From positions 55,592,659-55,656,658 of the forward strand of contig NC_079318.1 in the NCBI RefSeq assembly GCF_029931775.1: 64,000 nucleotides of DNA, read 5' to 3'. Positions 1 through 12,570 of this stretch are shown piece after piece; the first letter of the stretch is position 1; every line of letters starts with the position of its first letter. The position numbers were made by a program, and so were the translations under genes. The DNA is from Euleptes europaea (taxonomy: Eukaryota; Chordata; Lepidosauria; Squamata; Sphaerodactylidae). The notes under the pieces are model-generated. The model worked only from the letters and a program-made list of their open reading frames with translations. It had not been told where the DNA came from and did no database searches.

Positions 1-2400
1 AAAAAAATGTAATACAGTTCCAGAGCTCTCTATTTGGTCTTCTATTGATTGGAACAAAGAGTAAGAAAACATTTAATCTGTATTTCAAGTTCAGCTGACT
101 GATTAATGCTGTGTGTGTGTGGGTTTTTTTTTAATAAACTCTCGAGCCATTTCAAACCAAAGACAGGCAATGGATAGCTGGCATGTAATATTATTTGGTC
201 CACAGCAGCTCTTCCAAACTTTATGCAAGGTGTGGTTAAGAACATCGAATTGCTAGCATAGTCCGTAAAGAAAAGAAAATAAGTTTCAAAAGTCATGCTT
301 GAAGGAATCCATCCATCAATGTTACATTTCTGTTGCACTTGACTGAAAAGCTTGGGTTTGTTTCACACACATGACCAGCAGATTAAAAAGTGAGGCCATT
401 TATGCAGGGCTATTTCCTTCACGGTCACTCCAACGACTGCTCCGGTGCTTTATTTTGATTATGCATGCCTTTCCTGACCATCAGAGGTCGCCTTGCTCTC
501 CCCACGTGTTTTGCCCATGTTTTCCAGATGCTGTTTTAGCAAGAATCCAGAAAACACGGGCAAAACGCACAGAAATGTGCAGGGAGTGGGAGGCAACCTC
601 TGATAGTGTAAAGTCCTAATTACTTTTAGCAGTCAATCAAGTAATTCAAGACAGAGGTTAACAATTAAGCAGGTCTTTTATTGATCAATAAGAGAGCAGA
701 TATAGCACGTGGAAGAACTCTTTTCTCAAAGTGAGAGTGTAAAGTCAGAGCTCTTCGTAGAACAAAGGAAGACAACATGTTTTATAGGTCATTGACAGAC
801 AGCACTAATGATAATTACGTAGAAGACTTTAGCCACTGATTACATGGAACGTATAAACAGATATTTACATATCCAATAGAAATCTTCGGAAGGTTGGCTA
901 TAGCTAATGATGAAGAAAAGAGAGTTAACATTCCATCATGACATTTCTTGCTCTTAAATCAAAGTTTTAGCCCCAATTAAGAAGCCTGGTTGTACCAAGC
1001 GAGAATGATCTCACATTCAGCTGACTGCAAACAGGTCATCCTGACCCAGGCTCCTCAGCATTAAATGTTACTTGACCAAAGAATACAGGTTACCCATAAT
1101 GGAAAGTGATTCTAGACTTGTGTATGATAATATATATGTGTGTGTGTGTGTCTTATGCTATTTGAATATACATATGTGTGTAGAATATATGTGTCTGATG
1201 CTTAGGCTCTTATATCTGAGCATGGCATCTTATATTAACTTGTGAATGTGCATATATATATGAGAGAGTATATGCTTTTCCCATAAATGAAGTTAATACG
1301 GCATTTCAATAGTTGGGGTAGGTATGCATAATCAAAAGGAAGCCCCAAACAGTTAGCAGGGGTGACTGCAGGGAAACAGCCCTGCATAAATGGCCTTTAT
1401 ACATCATTTTATACATCATTTTTTGTTTTATACATCATTTTATTTACCCATTATTCCGTTTCAGCACCATGATCCCTTGGTTGTGTGATACATGTTGTGA
1501 CTGCTAGTGATAATTCCACATCTTTTCAGATTAGCTGATGTAAAACTGTGATAACGAAATAGCACTACGATGATAACAAACATGCCAGGGAAAAAAATCA
1601 ATTTACAATAGTCAAGATAAGCAAGTGCAAGATAGATGAAATCTGTGGTCAGGCAGTGCATATACGCAACGTATGAGGATGATGAATAAAATGGCAGCCC
1701 CATGTCCAGGCCCCTGTAATATTTAGTCCAGCAGAATTAGAAACTGCAAAGGTACATGCATCTCCTCCTTTTCTCTTTCCTATAATGACTCCCTACCTTA
1801 CTCCATTTTACTGGCTGCTGTTTGCAGGGGTGAAACTGAACGGAAAATGCTCCAGAAGATTCAGAACATTGAGAGTTAGTTTAAAGGGGGAAAGTTCATG
1901 GGGGAGGGGGGACAAAAATCCTCCTGCTTAAACTCTGTAGAGAATCCTAACAGGAAGATTCTTGAGTGGGGGTGAAATTTCCAATCTTTCTTCCACAGCT
2001 TTTTGCAGGCCCATGGCTTGTATTATTTATTATGTTCCAGTAACATATCTGTGTATCCTTTTATCCATGTCTGAGGGAATGGTGTTAGATCATATACTCT
2101 TTTACTCGCATCCTTGTTTGTCTGATACACAGTCAGTTTCTGGTCTGTTATAGTTTTGATTTGTCCTCCAAACAGTGAAACCCTTCCTGGTCATGTGGAA
2201 ATAGAAATGTATTTTTAAAATATAGTTATCCTCTACATTCTCAGCAAAAACTAGATGCAAGGTGGGTTCCAATCTCACACTATTAAAATAAAACACATCA
2301 ATCACCAAAAAACAATTAGAGGACCAGCAATAGAATAAAATGGCAGCACAGAAGCAGCATTAAAACAAGTAACAGCAGGGAATGATGAAAAACGATCCAT
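1..2400. other. unassigned intergenic DNA
   Basis: AT-rich sequence with no exon or repeat family I can name. It contains a short TG/TA-rich simple repeat near 1128-1153. The stretch 660-1080 has a minus-strand AATAAA and could be a decayed LTR, but no TG...CA ends were found, so I do not call one. EML4 is expected on this side by synteny, yet no EML4 coding exon is visible. Confidence 0.4.
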
Positions 2401-2520
2401 TAAAAAAATAAATGCAGAAGGCAGAAAGGAACAAAACCTCAGCAGAAAGCTATGCGAGGAGAAATGTCTTTGCGACACAAAATAGCTTCACAGGCTTGGT
2501 GCCTAATGAAGGTAGTGGAA

Positions 2521-2888
2521 GTTCAAAGGAAACTTTCTCAGTACACAGCCACTGCACACTCAATATATACAATTTTAACAATATGTTTGTTAACTTGACA
2601 ATATATACAGTAGTTCAACATACAATAACTACTGGAATCCCCCAGGAAAGTGTCTATGCTTCCGGCAGTAATAAAGACTGCAATGAAGGTGTTTAGGATT
2701 GCAATAGAAGATGCTCTCTTTTGTAACTTAACACCTTGCTAGACAAGTTCCATATCCATGCAGAATTGTAACTACTAAGTTCATCTGTATACGTTGATTG
2801 TTATATAGTGTTAAGTAAACAAACATATTGTTAAAATTGTATATATTGAGTGTGCAGTGGCTGTGTACTGAGAAAGTTTCCTTTGAAC
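2521..2888. repeat. 71-bp perfect inverted repeat with 226-bp spacer
   Basis: The arms at 2521-2591 and 2818-2888 are exact reverse complements over 71 bp. Weaker complementarity continues a short way into the spacer. The right arm abuts a short hAT-type element at 2886. Perfect arms suggest a recent event, such as a fold-back element, an inverted duplication or a twin-primed retroelement insertion. No coding potential is seen. Confidence 0.85.
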
Positions 2889-3245
2889 CTCCAGTTAATA
2901 GCAGGAGATCGCTCGCTATTACAACTGATCTCCAGCTGATAGAGATCAGATCACCTGGAGAAAATGGTCACTTTGGCAATTGGACTCTATGGCATAGAAG
3001 TCCCTCCCCAAACCCCGCCCTCCTCAGGCTCTCCCCCAAAAACCTCCCACCGGTGGCGAAGAGGAACCTGGCAACCCTAGGATGGAGCCTGAGGAGGGTG
3101 GGGTTTGGGGAGGGGAGGGACTTCAATGCCATAGAGTACAATTGCTGAAGTGGCCATTTTCTCCAGGTGAACTGATCTCTATTGGCTGGAGATCCGTTGT
3201 AATTGCAGGAGATCTCCAGCTAGTACCTGGAGGTTGGCAACCCTA
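2886..3245. mobile_element. two short hAT-type elements, tail to tail
   Basis: The first copy (2886-3079) reads in plus orientation and ends in GGCAACCCTA. The second (3080-3245) is in minus orientation and also ends in GGCAACCCTA. Together they make a large imperfect palindrome. The first lacks its outer left end. The family is the same one that has 8-bp target duplications at 32908, 41363, 42643 and 57425. Confidence 0.75.
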
Positions 3246-3904
3246 GTCACAATATAAAGTATTTCCCCCCCCCCACTCGTCTTTGTTGGACACCCACCTT
3301 CCTTTGGGGGATTATGTAGAGCAGGGCTTCTGTCCCTTAGATTAATCTGTTGACTGGTTCAGGTGGAAACAGGTAGTAAGTGTAGGTTGCTGCAATCACT
3401 CAGGAATATGCCCAGGGCTGTCTTGAGCAAACCAAGTATGGAGAACAAAGAAAGAACCAGAGGTTTACCAAATTACTGCAGGACATCTTGCCCAGAGCCA
3501 TCAGTAAAACATGGGCCGAATCACTCCAGACCCTAGTACTCTAGATACTGTAGATCTAATACAAAACATTAAATGGAATTTTGAATATTACCGTCTGCTG
3601 TCATCATGGATCTCCCCCGCATATGACCTTTTGCCAATTTGCTTTTCATTGGAAATGTTTGCTTTTCCTTTGATAAATACATTTGCTTTCAGTGTGGGCC
3701 ACTAACAGCTTTCGAAACAGATTTTTTGTATCTAGTGTGCTGGTGAGCAATTTAACTTTTGCTCTCTCTCTCTTTCTTGTAAAATCCACATAGGATTGGA
3801 TCCCAAGGGGCTCATGGAAGGCATCTCTGCTCACAGGACTGTTTTACACTTCACAATGGAGCCTTGTGCAAGAGCCAGTATGCTGCAGGGCCAGAACAGG
3901 ACTT

Positions 3905-4045
3905 GATTTTTCAGATCTCCATTCAGCCATAAAAGCTCACTGGGGGATCTTGAGCCAGCCACGCTCTCCACCTGAGATCAAATGGAGGAGAGAAGAATCA
4001 TAGATACGGTCCTGAGCTCCTTGAAGGAAAGGTGGGTTAAAAATG
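3905..4045 (+). mobile_element. diverged tRNA-derived SINE fragment
   Basis: It shares the segment meaning 'cattcagcc...aaagctcactgggggatcttgagccagcca' in decayed form with the better copy at 22160-22340, then the tail with a 'ggaaaggtgggttaaaaat'-like end. The A box half is not clear, so this is a partial, old copy. Confidence 0.5.
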
Positions 4046-6498
4046 TTTTAGAAAGATAGGGAAATGAAACTGAATCCAAAGAGATTCTTCAGTTGGCAAA
4101 AAGGCTTGAGGCACCTATTGTGCCAAATGGAATCAAGAGAACTGCTATACAAAAGTAGAAACACCGGCTTGTGTTCAGTTGTATCCTGCTTCTGAAAGAC
4201 AGCATTTTTATTAATGTGGGTGGTGATCACTGTTCTTTCCTTCCCACTACTTGGAGAGCCCCGTTTTGCCCCCTGTGCTGTTTTGGAAAGTCTGCTCGCA
4301 ACAGGAATGAGTGGGCTACAACAGAAGGGGAATTAGGAAAGTTCCAGTGGGTGAAGTCTGCAGATGTTTGAATATCTGAATGATGACCCCTTAAATCATG
4401 ATGGTATAGAACCCATAGTGATGTTAGTTAAAATTGTGCAGGGGTCATGCAGTGCTTTATTTGACATTTGCCTGTTAAGCCCAGAGTAAGAGTTGTGAGA
4501 GCATGGAATGCCCTTTGTGTGACACCTTTGATGTGACTCTGGGTGGAAGGTGCAAGGGGGTCGATCTTTCTGTGGGGTGCAATCTGGTGCCCTGGATCCT
4601 CAATTTTTAATGTATGTTTATGAAGATGCTTAGCTACACTCAGAACTGGGGAACTTCATTTTAGTTCTGGGCTATGGGAGCTGCAGAATGTTTGGGAGGA
4701 GGGGGTGATTGCCACTTTAGAATTGCCTTGGCTTTCGTGTGTTACATTTTTGATTTTGTGTTCAAAACATATAATTACTTTAAAATGTTTTATGATAGTC
4801 TTTGCAGCACTCAATGGTAGATATTAATTCTTTTTATTTTTTGTTGTCCATTTTATCTGTCCTGGGGACTGGTCATGTGGCCTGGGAGGGAATTTTTGTA
4901 TTTTCTGTTCATATGTCTCATTTTGCATTTTAATTATATATATAAAGAGAACAGCTATAGAACCTACATATTACTGTACTCTTGTGCAAGCTTTTGCGTA
5001 AAAATGTCACGCATTATTTTCCTTCTGTTCATTGGATCCAATCCATAGTTTTTCCTGGGAACATGAAAATAATAGTGTCACCCTGTCCCTCCATTGAGAT
5101 GAGACCCTTTCCTCTGGTTTACTAGGAACTTCAGGGAAGAGAACTAGATTGCTGTTGATATGAAAGCCTATGAGAAGGCAGTGATAACAATGGAAAATCC
5201 CCCCCCCCCATTACCACTGTATCAGTTGAATATCCTCTAGCTACTTTTCAAAATGGTGTGTGGTCCACGAACCCCAAGACCTCTCCCCTGGAGAATTTGG
5301 TTGACTGCTGTGAATAGAGCTTTGCCTTTCCGGGCCAGATAAATTAGGAGGGCTTGGATGAAGGAAATTTTCCTGTAGTGAGAGACACAACAGTGAGGAC
5401 TTGCCGGGAAAGGATGTTTCCTGAAGATAGTGGCTGTTTGCAACCTTCCCTTCTCAGACAGTGACAGAACAGGCAGCAGCAATGCATCTTCAGCCATAAC
5501 TGAACAAAACATTTTGCCGTTGACCGGTTTCAGTTACATGTCAGACCTGGTTTCCTATGGAGACAGCTTTAGTCACTTTGATGGATGATCCGTGTTTACT
5601 CTCTAGATAAGGGAAATGCATCTTTATTGATCCTTTGGGAAGTTTCTGCATCCTTCGGCACAGTCGATAATTTGACCTCGCTGGAGGGCTTGGAAAAGAT
5701 AGTTGGGATAACAGGAACTGCTCCTTGTTGATTTCACTTTTTTTTGTATCTCAGTTCACAGTTGCCGGCAGAGCGTCAAGGCTTTTATATTATGCTCTGT
5801 AATAGTTATTATGAGACCTCTTAATGGGATCAGCCATAGCAACCGTGTCATCAATTTGCTGACATCCAGCCCTGTCTCTGTGTGTATATGCATAATTATT
5901 TACTCTCCAGAAACAGCTTCCTTAGATTTGGAGTAGAATTTCTGTGGCTGGAGGGATTTCCACCCACAGAGCATAATTTTCTTGTCTGCTACTCCCACAG
6001 CAGTCAGAAATTCCCCCCTCCCATTCCTGGGGGACAGAAGACACCCTTCCCTCAGCAGTAGGGCTAAGCAGGAAAATCATGCCACTTGGACACAGGTCCT
6101 TGTGCCCAGAGAAATGCCAGTCTGGATCCAAGCCACTGGCTGCATTCTGAACTATTGCTTGGATGTTGAGTGGATGAGGGAGAATGTTGAAATTGAACCC
6201 AACAAGGCCGAGGCGATCATGTTAGGAAAAGCAGACGTTCTAGAAGAGATGGATTTGCCAACACTAGATGGAGCAAGACTTAACTCTACCAGAGCATGTT
6301 AAAAGATTAGGAGTACTATGGAAACCAGGAGGCTGGAGTGGCAGCCAAGTATGCTTATCTCCCCCTGCATCACATTCAGGAATTGTTTTAGACACCGCCA
6401 TTTGTGCCATGATGGCTGATGCATCTATAGCCCCCCAGTCTGGGGGGCTAGCGCTGAGCAAGCATGGGGGCAAACGCTGGCTACACCACTACTGTGGC
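4046..6498. other. unassigned intergenic DNA
   Basis: No coding exon and no clear repeat. The stretch 4400-5100 is repeat-poor and T-rich, which could fit an old 3' UTR (EML4 would end on the plus strand here by synteny), but nothing in the sequence proves it. The open frames at 5922-6302 and 6264-6501 lack homology that I can recognise. Confidence 0.3.
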
Positions 6499-6803
6499 TG
6501 AGCCAGTGTGGTGCAGTAGTTAAGAACAGTGGTTTGGAGCAGTGGACTCTGATCTGGAGAACTGGGTTTGATTCCCCACTCTTACACATGAGCAGCGGAT
6601 GCTAATCTGGTGAGCTGGATGTTTCCCCACTCCTACACATGAAGCCAGCTGGGTGACCTTGGGGCTAGTTACAGCCCTCTCAGTCTCACCTACTTCACAG
6701 GGTGTCTGTTGTGGGAAAGGGAAGGTGATTGTAAGCCGGTTTGATTCTTCCTTAAGTGGTAGAGAAAGTCTGCATATAAAAACCAACGCGCCTTCTTCAT
6801 AAT
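6499..6803 (+). mobile_element. tRNA-derived SINE, near full length
   Basis: It begins with a tRNA-like head: A box in 'gtggtgcagtagttaagaac' and B box in 'gggtttgattcccc'. The body is the lizard-type unit 'gggtgaccttgg...cagccctctca...cacagggtgtctgttgtggg', and it ends in the tail 'gcatataaaaaccaac' plus 'cttcttc'. RNA polymerase III would have made it. At least nine related copies lie in the window on both strands. Confidence 0.85.
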
Positions 6804-7226
6804 AATATATGCTACACAGGCCTGCCTTTGAAAGCAACTTGGAAACCTCAGCTAGCACAAAATCCAGCTGCTGCTCACTTTTTAAATAGTTTGAGCTAAT
6901 ATATGGATAATTGTGAAGCAATTCCACTGGCTAACTTGCTCTTTTCTGGATTCAAGGTGCCAGTTCTTACCTTTAAAGTATTCCATGATTTGGGAACCAT
7001 TTGGCTGAAGGATCGTCTGGCCTAGCATGCCCTAAGCATGAGTTGTGCTCTTTACTAGCTGTGTCTTTGATCAGAATTGCACATACCCTGCTGCTCACTC
7101 CTGACTTTTTTTTCCATAATGCCCCAATCCTTGTTACTACCTTTCCAGAGGAAGTACACAGGATCTCTTCTAAGCATGCAGTCATCAAGATGGTGCTCTT
7201 TCACTGTACCTTCCCCTTAGTCTGGA

Positions 7227-7482
7227 GAGCCAGTGTGGTGTAGTGAGTGGTTAAGAGCAGCGGACTCTAATCTGGTGAACTGGGTTGGTTTCACCGCTCC
7301 TACACATGAAGCCAGCTGGGTGATCTTGGGCTAGTCACAGTTCTCTTCAAGCTCTCTCAACCTCACCTACCTCACAAGGTGTCTGTTGTTGGGAGAGGAA
7401 AGGAAGGAGATTGTAAGCCAATTTGATTCTCCTTAAAAGGTAGAGAAAATCAGCATATAAAAAAACGAACTCTTCTTCTCTT
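7227..7482 (+). mobile_element. tRNA-derived SINE
   Basis: Same family as the copy at 6499, with A box 'gtggtgtagtgagtggttaag', the first-unit sequence shortened, the shared body and the tail 'gcatataaaaaaacgaac'. It is in plus orientation, about 420 bp downstream of the previous copy. Confidence 0.85.
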
Positions 7483-8794
7483 AAGCTTTTTTTTCTGGTG
7501 CACCATTTAGGCATTTACTCGGCAGCAACTATCATAATCTGCTGTATTGTATGTTCCACTTGTGTTCTTCTTCTGAATGCATATTTATATGACTTTGATG
7601 TTTGATAACTGCCTCAAGTTTTTAGGAGGAATTCTGGAATAGATTTTTTTAAAAAGTAAATCCCAAAGTCAGACTGCAAACATTCTTACCGGCTTATACA
7701 CCTTTAAATCAATGTAAGCTGCCTGTAGTGCATCAGCAGGAAGAAAAAGTACTACCTCTCTTTCAATTTAAAAACTTACTTAACAGGTCAACATTCAGCA
7801 ATTCTCACCACGTGTGAGTAGCCTGAGTCAAAGTCTTTCAATCACAGCAATTGGTTCCCTTTGTGTGCCTGCAAGTTATATTTCTAAAGTTCAATTATAA
7901 CAATCCTCGTTTTCCCTAGGGCGCATACTTGCCCTTTTCATGCTCAAGACTGTTGGATATAAGAAGAAAATAATTGGGTTCATATAGTAACAGAATTCCA
8001 ACTATTCTCAGAACTACCCGTCAGTTCTGCACACTGAGCTGATATATTACTCAGTGTAAAGTCCTTTTTAAAGTCCTGTGCCCAGGGTGCATGCACACAG
8101 AAACAGCTGTTTACTGAATTAGACTATTGGTCCATCAAAGTCAGTATCGCCTACTCAGATTGGCAGTGGCTGTTCAGGGTCTCAGGCAATGGCAAATCAT
8201 CTCTGTTTCTCACCTGCCATTGCTTTCCTCTGGTAAATTCATCATTAAGGCTACTAAAATAGCCACTATTTGTGGCAAATGTTTGGCGTGAAGTTGCAGC
8301 CAACTTATGGCAGCCCCAGTAAGATAGGACTCTCTAAAAACAGCTTCATGTGTTCAACCCAGACATAACTTTAGAGAGTTAATTACTACCAAGACTGAAG
8401 CTCAGTAGAATTACCTATTCAGAGGATGCCCATCGTATGTCTGTATGAGCTGCTGTTTGCTACCTTGCCAGATCAGTGATACCTGCAGAAACAAAAGGAG
8501 CTGACTCATCTGAGAGCTGATCACGCCTACATACACTAAAAATAAGTGTTTGGTGTGTGCAACTGAACTTTGCCTCCAATTTTAATACAGAAAGCAAGTG
8601 TGTTTCAGCTGTCAAAAGTCTGGGGACTTGCCATGTTCAAGTAGTCACTCTTTTGTGTCTCTCTGTTGAAAACGGAAAGCATAACATTTTTAAATTTCAT
8701 TCCATTTTATATACCACAGCAAAAATAAATAAGTAAATCTTAAGGGATCCAGTATTCATGTTGCTTATTTATTCCAACAATAAACAAATAGAAC
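7483..8794. other. unassigned DNA with old SINE remnants
   Basis: Mostly unassigned. The segment 8110-8260 resembles the tail of the tRNA-derived SINE at 37205 ('ggtccatcaaagtcagtat', 'tctcaggcaatggc'). The segment 8285-8325 resembles the BovB-type tail of the 5S SINEs ('cagccaacttatggcagcccc'). Both are fragments. Confidence 0.45.
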
Positions 8795-9479
8795 TTTATT
8801 ATAGAGAGAGATCTGGGGGCAAAATCACAGGATGAAATTGTGTTGCTATAACTGAACCCATCTTACATGCCAGTGCTGCTCTGAAGAGATCTGCTCACAA
8901 AGGTGGGACTATTAAAGGAGACAGACCTTCAGAACAGAATGGTTGCAAGCTTGGTGCAGCACTATAGCCCCTTTCCCAAATATTACACATTTAAGTAATT
9001 AGGATTTCAATGAGTTTGAGAAGGTAGATCCCAGTTCAAGTTGTTCAGACAAATGATCAATTTGCCATAAAGGAGTAAATTGGTACTTAAGTCTGGTTTT
9101 TTTCAAACTTCCATAGGTCAAGTGTATTTTTAGCATCTGTTTATGCCCTCCTCCCAGAACAGGTGGTGGTAAACACAGTGTCCTCTCCAGCTTCTGCCAC
9201 CAAACTTTACTCCTAGCAGTAACGTCCTGTTTACACAAGCTGATCACTTTAGGTCTGGTTTAGTGAAGGGTGTGAAGAGTAATCTGCAAAACCGAATCAT
9301 CCAGTATTAACTTCATCCTTATAATACTAAGCATAAGAATATAACCATCTCCTAACCCCTTCTCCTAAAGTCAAACTGAATTACCAGGAATTTGCAACAA
9401 TCATGTTGTAACGGTAGGGAGTTAAAGGTAAGTCTTCTTTCCACAGAGTTTCTATCTATCCCCATTCAACTGGGATCAT
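8795..9479 (-). other. COX7A2L: probable COX7A2L 3' UTR with poly(A) signal
   Basis: Repeat-free sequence directly after the COX7A2L stop codon on the minus strand. The first convincing minus-strand AATAAA is at 8795-8800 ('tttatt' on the plus strand), which would give a 3' UTR of about 0.7 kb. The end point is inferred; another signal farther down cannot be excluded. Confidence 0.45.
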
Positions 9480-9623
9480 TCACTTATGTCTTTGTGGTTG
9501 CGCAGCCATGTAGAGTGCTATCAGACAATAAATGGCCCCTCCTATTGTTAGCGCCATAGTGGTCCGGTAAAGGAGCTTGTCAGGAACTCCCCCCTTCAGA
9601 TGTACTGGCAGACCATCAGGTTT
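9480..9623 (-). CDS. COX7A2L: COX7A2L (SCAF1) coding exon 3, C-terminus
   Basis: This exon encodes the last 47 residues, starting [20 protein letters not shown] and ending in AAQPQRHK and a TGA stop. It is the COX7A-like domain: a short matrix or loop part followed by one membrane helix (about [20 protein letters not shown]). In the known family this domain occupies the COX7A position in complex IV, while the rest of the protein contacts complex III. The acceptor is CTGACAG at 9630-9624 on the minus strand. Identity to the human protein as I remember it is high (human: [30 protein letters not shown]), with one extra residue near the C-terminus. The frame joins exon 2 in phase 0. No damage is seen. 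Confidence 0.96.
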   Translation of the reverse strand, partial: KPDGLPVHLKGGVPDKLLYRTTMALTIGGAIYCLIALYMAAQPQRHK

Positions 9624-11580
9624 CTGTCAGAAACAAACAAACAAGGAAGTATAAGTCAAAGCATACATGTTACCATCCCTACCACTACAGGTGAACTTGA
9701 GAGCCTCAAAAGATTAAATGGAAACAAATAAAAGCTAATGTGCAACGACCCAACAGTAGAAGTTATATTTATTTATTTCATTTACACCCAACCATTCTCC
9801 ATAGTATGGACTCAAAGTGGCTTAACATCGTTTTCTTGAATGATAAGGGGAAGAGACATTTTCCAAAAGCCAAACCAGAGACAACCGTCAGAGGTTAACA
9901 GACCTCCCACCAATTTTAACAAGTGTAACCGACTGGGGCCATAGTATAAGGAGCTGTGCGTTTTAACCAATTCTTGTACGTTGTGTTCTCAATGAAAGTC
10001 TCCCTTCAGTTGCTGTTTGTCCTGTGAGAAAAAAACACAAAGGCATCATGCAGGTACTAGCACGTTTTCCTTTGTGGGGCAAGTGGCAGCTCCTTTTGCA
10101 CCAGGAAAATAAGGGAGGGGCAAGAGGAGAGATGGCTGCCCTCCGTGGGACAGTCCCAACCTAAATCCTTCCCACCCCCACAGCTGCTCTGTATAATCCT
10201 GTTGATTTAGCTACTTCAGCCCTAAGTCTTAAAGGCTGAGCACATGTTCCTTGATATATTCTGTAGAGTTCAGCAAGTTCAATTTTTCCCCAGACAATTA
10301 TAATTCTACTCATGGCTCACAAGATATGCTTGAAATTACATGGTCCATGCCTAGAGATGCCTCAATAGTCAAAGAAAAAGCTAAGAATTTTCAGCGGTAA
10401 GAAGATAATTGTTCAGTACCTCTATAGCTCCCTGCCATTCCCCAAAATAACAGGAAGAAATGATGCAAAATAAGCTAAGATGCAACATTAAACTGATCCA
10501 ACAGTCTGTTTAATACATACAGGCTCACATATATCCACTACAATGCCTGCTGAAGCCACAGCTACTTTCAGCAGAAGCCCACACATAAACCTTACATGAA
10601 AAGCTTGACAAGCACAAGAACATCTCTTAAATGCCACTGCAATTAGAACCAAGCTAGACACGGTGGTAAATGTATGAAAGGTTATCTGCTTGCAGATGCA
10701 CACACGCGATGCATAGTGAATGCATAACATTTCTTCCAATGCATGGGGCTTCTAGACTAACTTTATCAAATCCTTCCTTTCCTCTCCCAACAATAATTGC
10801 ACCTGCCAACTATGGATAAACATCTCATGCACATAACGAAATAGATCTGAAAGGTTATGCCGACAGTTAAATCTGTTCATCTTTAAGATGGACTTTTTGT
10901 TGTTTTATGAGTAGGCCCTGTGTTTCTCTGGATTTTTTTTTTTAATGCAAAGCCCAGAAATTATTGAGGGCAGAATTCTAAGAAATGCAACTCTACAGTC
11001 ACGAGTGACACACAGCCTTGGAAATAGGACGAATGTGTCTGGTGAAGGCTCAGAAGACTAGAGGTGGACTGGCAGCTCTCAGCTCTCCACACTTCTCTCC
11101 CCATTATGCACAGTTATGTGTGCAAGAAATGGGCATCTTTCCCTGCCTCCAATCTTTGGACTCTAATTTTGGCCATTGTCAAAAATGTCAGTGTATTCAG
11201 AAGTCTCATCCTTGGAAGAAGAATTATGCAGAAAGCACATATGGAAACTAGCATACAAGATACAGCAAGGGGAAAGGAAAGGTGACAAAATCATGCTACG
11301 GGTACTAGCCCCAATCCTAGTTTTATTAGATTAAACAGAAATATGATACAATACAGTACAATCTGCTTCAAATTTTCTTAAGGCAGAATTACTGACTAAC
11401 ATACACAGGAACTTGATAGTACAATAATTTACTCTACACTTTGGCAAACATCAAGCACCCAACACTGCTGCACAAGAAAGAGTATAGTACATATTTATGA
11501 CCCCCATTATTTGCTTATCAGGGAAGCAATCCTAAGAAAATTAATTATTTTTTCAGTAAAAGGAAATGTTTTTTTCTCAC
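9624..11580 (-). other. COX7A2L: COX7A2L intron 2
   Basis: Intron between exon 2 (donor GTGAG just below 11581) and exon 3 (acceptor AG at 9624). Mostly unassigned AT-rich DNA. The segment about 9765-9850 resembles a tail seen in other SINEs here ('tatttatttcatttacaccc...ctcaaagtggcttaacatc'). The open frames in it do not resemble proteins. Confidence 0.8.
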
Positions 11581-11715
11581 CTGAAATAACTTTTGCAGTT
11601 CTGGAACCTTGTTTTTCCCGAAAAACTCAACAGGTGATGAGGCATCAAAGGCAAGTTTAGTTGGTGTCCCAAAAACCAGAGTTGGTGATTCCATGGAAAC
11701 CGCTGGTTTGAACCC
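11581..11715 (-). CDS. COX7A2L: COX7A2L (SCAF1) coding exon 2
   Basis: Encodes 45 residues, from GFKPAVSMESPTLVFGTPTK to GKNKVPELQKLFQ. The human exon reads GLKPVVSTEA... and ends GKNKVPELQKFFQ, so the match is clear at both ends and weaker in the middle, where this copy has one residue more. This is the linker that in the known structure-function work contacts complex III, between the N-terminal targeting part and the COX7A-like domain. Splice sites are an acceptor TTCAG|GGG at 11716 and a donor CAG|GTGAG at 11580. Both borders are phase 0, like those of the human gene. The exon is too short and AT-rich to stand out as an open frame. Confidence 0.96.
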
Positions 11716-12068
11716 CTGAATAAATAAAGGAATTAAAGCTTGTTTTATCTATGGAAACAGATAAGATACCAGAGAGCCCTGTTAGCATTTAGCATCAGCC
11801 AAAAGAGCCCTATGACTGATGTGTACCCTATGCGCCACCTCAAAGACACACATCCAATAGCGTAAGATATAATTGTTAATAAAAATGAAACAGTAATCCT
11901 TTTTATTAAAAGAGTACCTCCGAGCATGTAGGGTTCTCCCTTCCCCCATTAATGCTTCGCCAACCCTTGTGTATCTGAAGTGATGGGAAAGGCTTCCCTC
12001 TACCTTCACACTCTCTCCTCAGCATGAGGCACAGTAGCTCAGGCAAGAGTGAGATTAACAGGGCTGCC

Positions 12069-12570
12069 AGAGGCTGTTTCGCTTGGAAAGAAGACGGTTA
12101 AGGGGAGATGTGATAGAGGTCTATAAAGTTATGCATGGTATGGAGCTTTTCTCCCTCTCTCATAATACTAGAACTCAGGGTCATCTGCTGAAGCTGGAGG
12201 GTGACAGATTCAAAACTGATAAAAGAAAGTATTTCTTCACACAACGCATAGGTAAATTGTGGAACTCCTTGATGGCTGCCAACTTGGAAGGCTTTAAGAG
12301 GTGAGTGGACATGTTCATGGAGGAGAGGGGTATTCATGGCTACCAATAAAAATAGATACTAGTCATGATGCATACTTTTCTCTCCAGGATCAGATAAACA
12401 TGCCTATTATATTAGGTGTTTTGGAACACAGGCAGGGCAATGCTGTCTTGTTTGTGGGCTTGTTTGTGGGCTTTCTAGAGGCACCTGTTTGGTCACTGTG
12501 TGAACAGACTGCTGGACTTGATGGACCTTGGTCTGATCCAGCATGGCCTTTCTTATGTTCTTATAAGCAA
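12069..12570 (+). mobile_element. CR1-like LINE 3' fragment
   Basis: Translation in plus orientation gives RLFRLERRRLRGDVIEVYKV and then KLEGDRFKTDKRKYFFTQRI and KLWNSL, the conserved end of a CR1/L2-group reverse transcriptase ORF. An internal deletion follows 'VMHGME'. It continues into the 3' UTR ('gctggacttgatggaccttggtctgatccagcatggcc') and stops at 'cttatgttctta'. It is 5'-truncated and lies in COX7A2L intron 1. Reverse-oriented relatives are at 19985 and 28480. Confidence 0.85.

Noticed and set aside
660-1080. Minus-strand LTR
   Set aside because: A poly(A)-signal-like site and composition suggest it, but ends, duplication and internal part are all missing. The same holds for 31800-32170 and 44190-44360.
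1-8794. EML4 coding exons, expected by synteny
   Set aside because: No frame resembles the EML4 repeats or C-terminus. At most some of its 3' UTR could be here.
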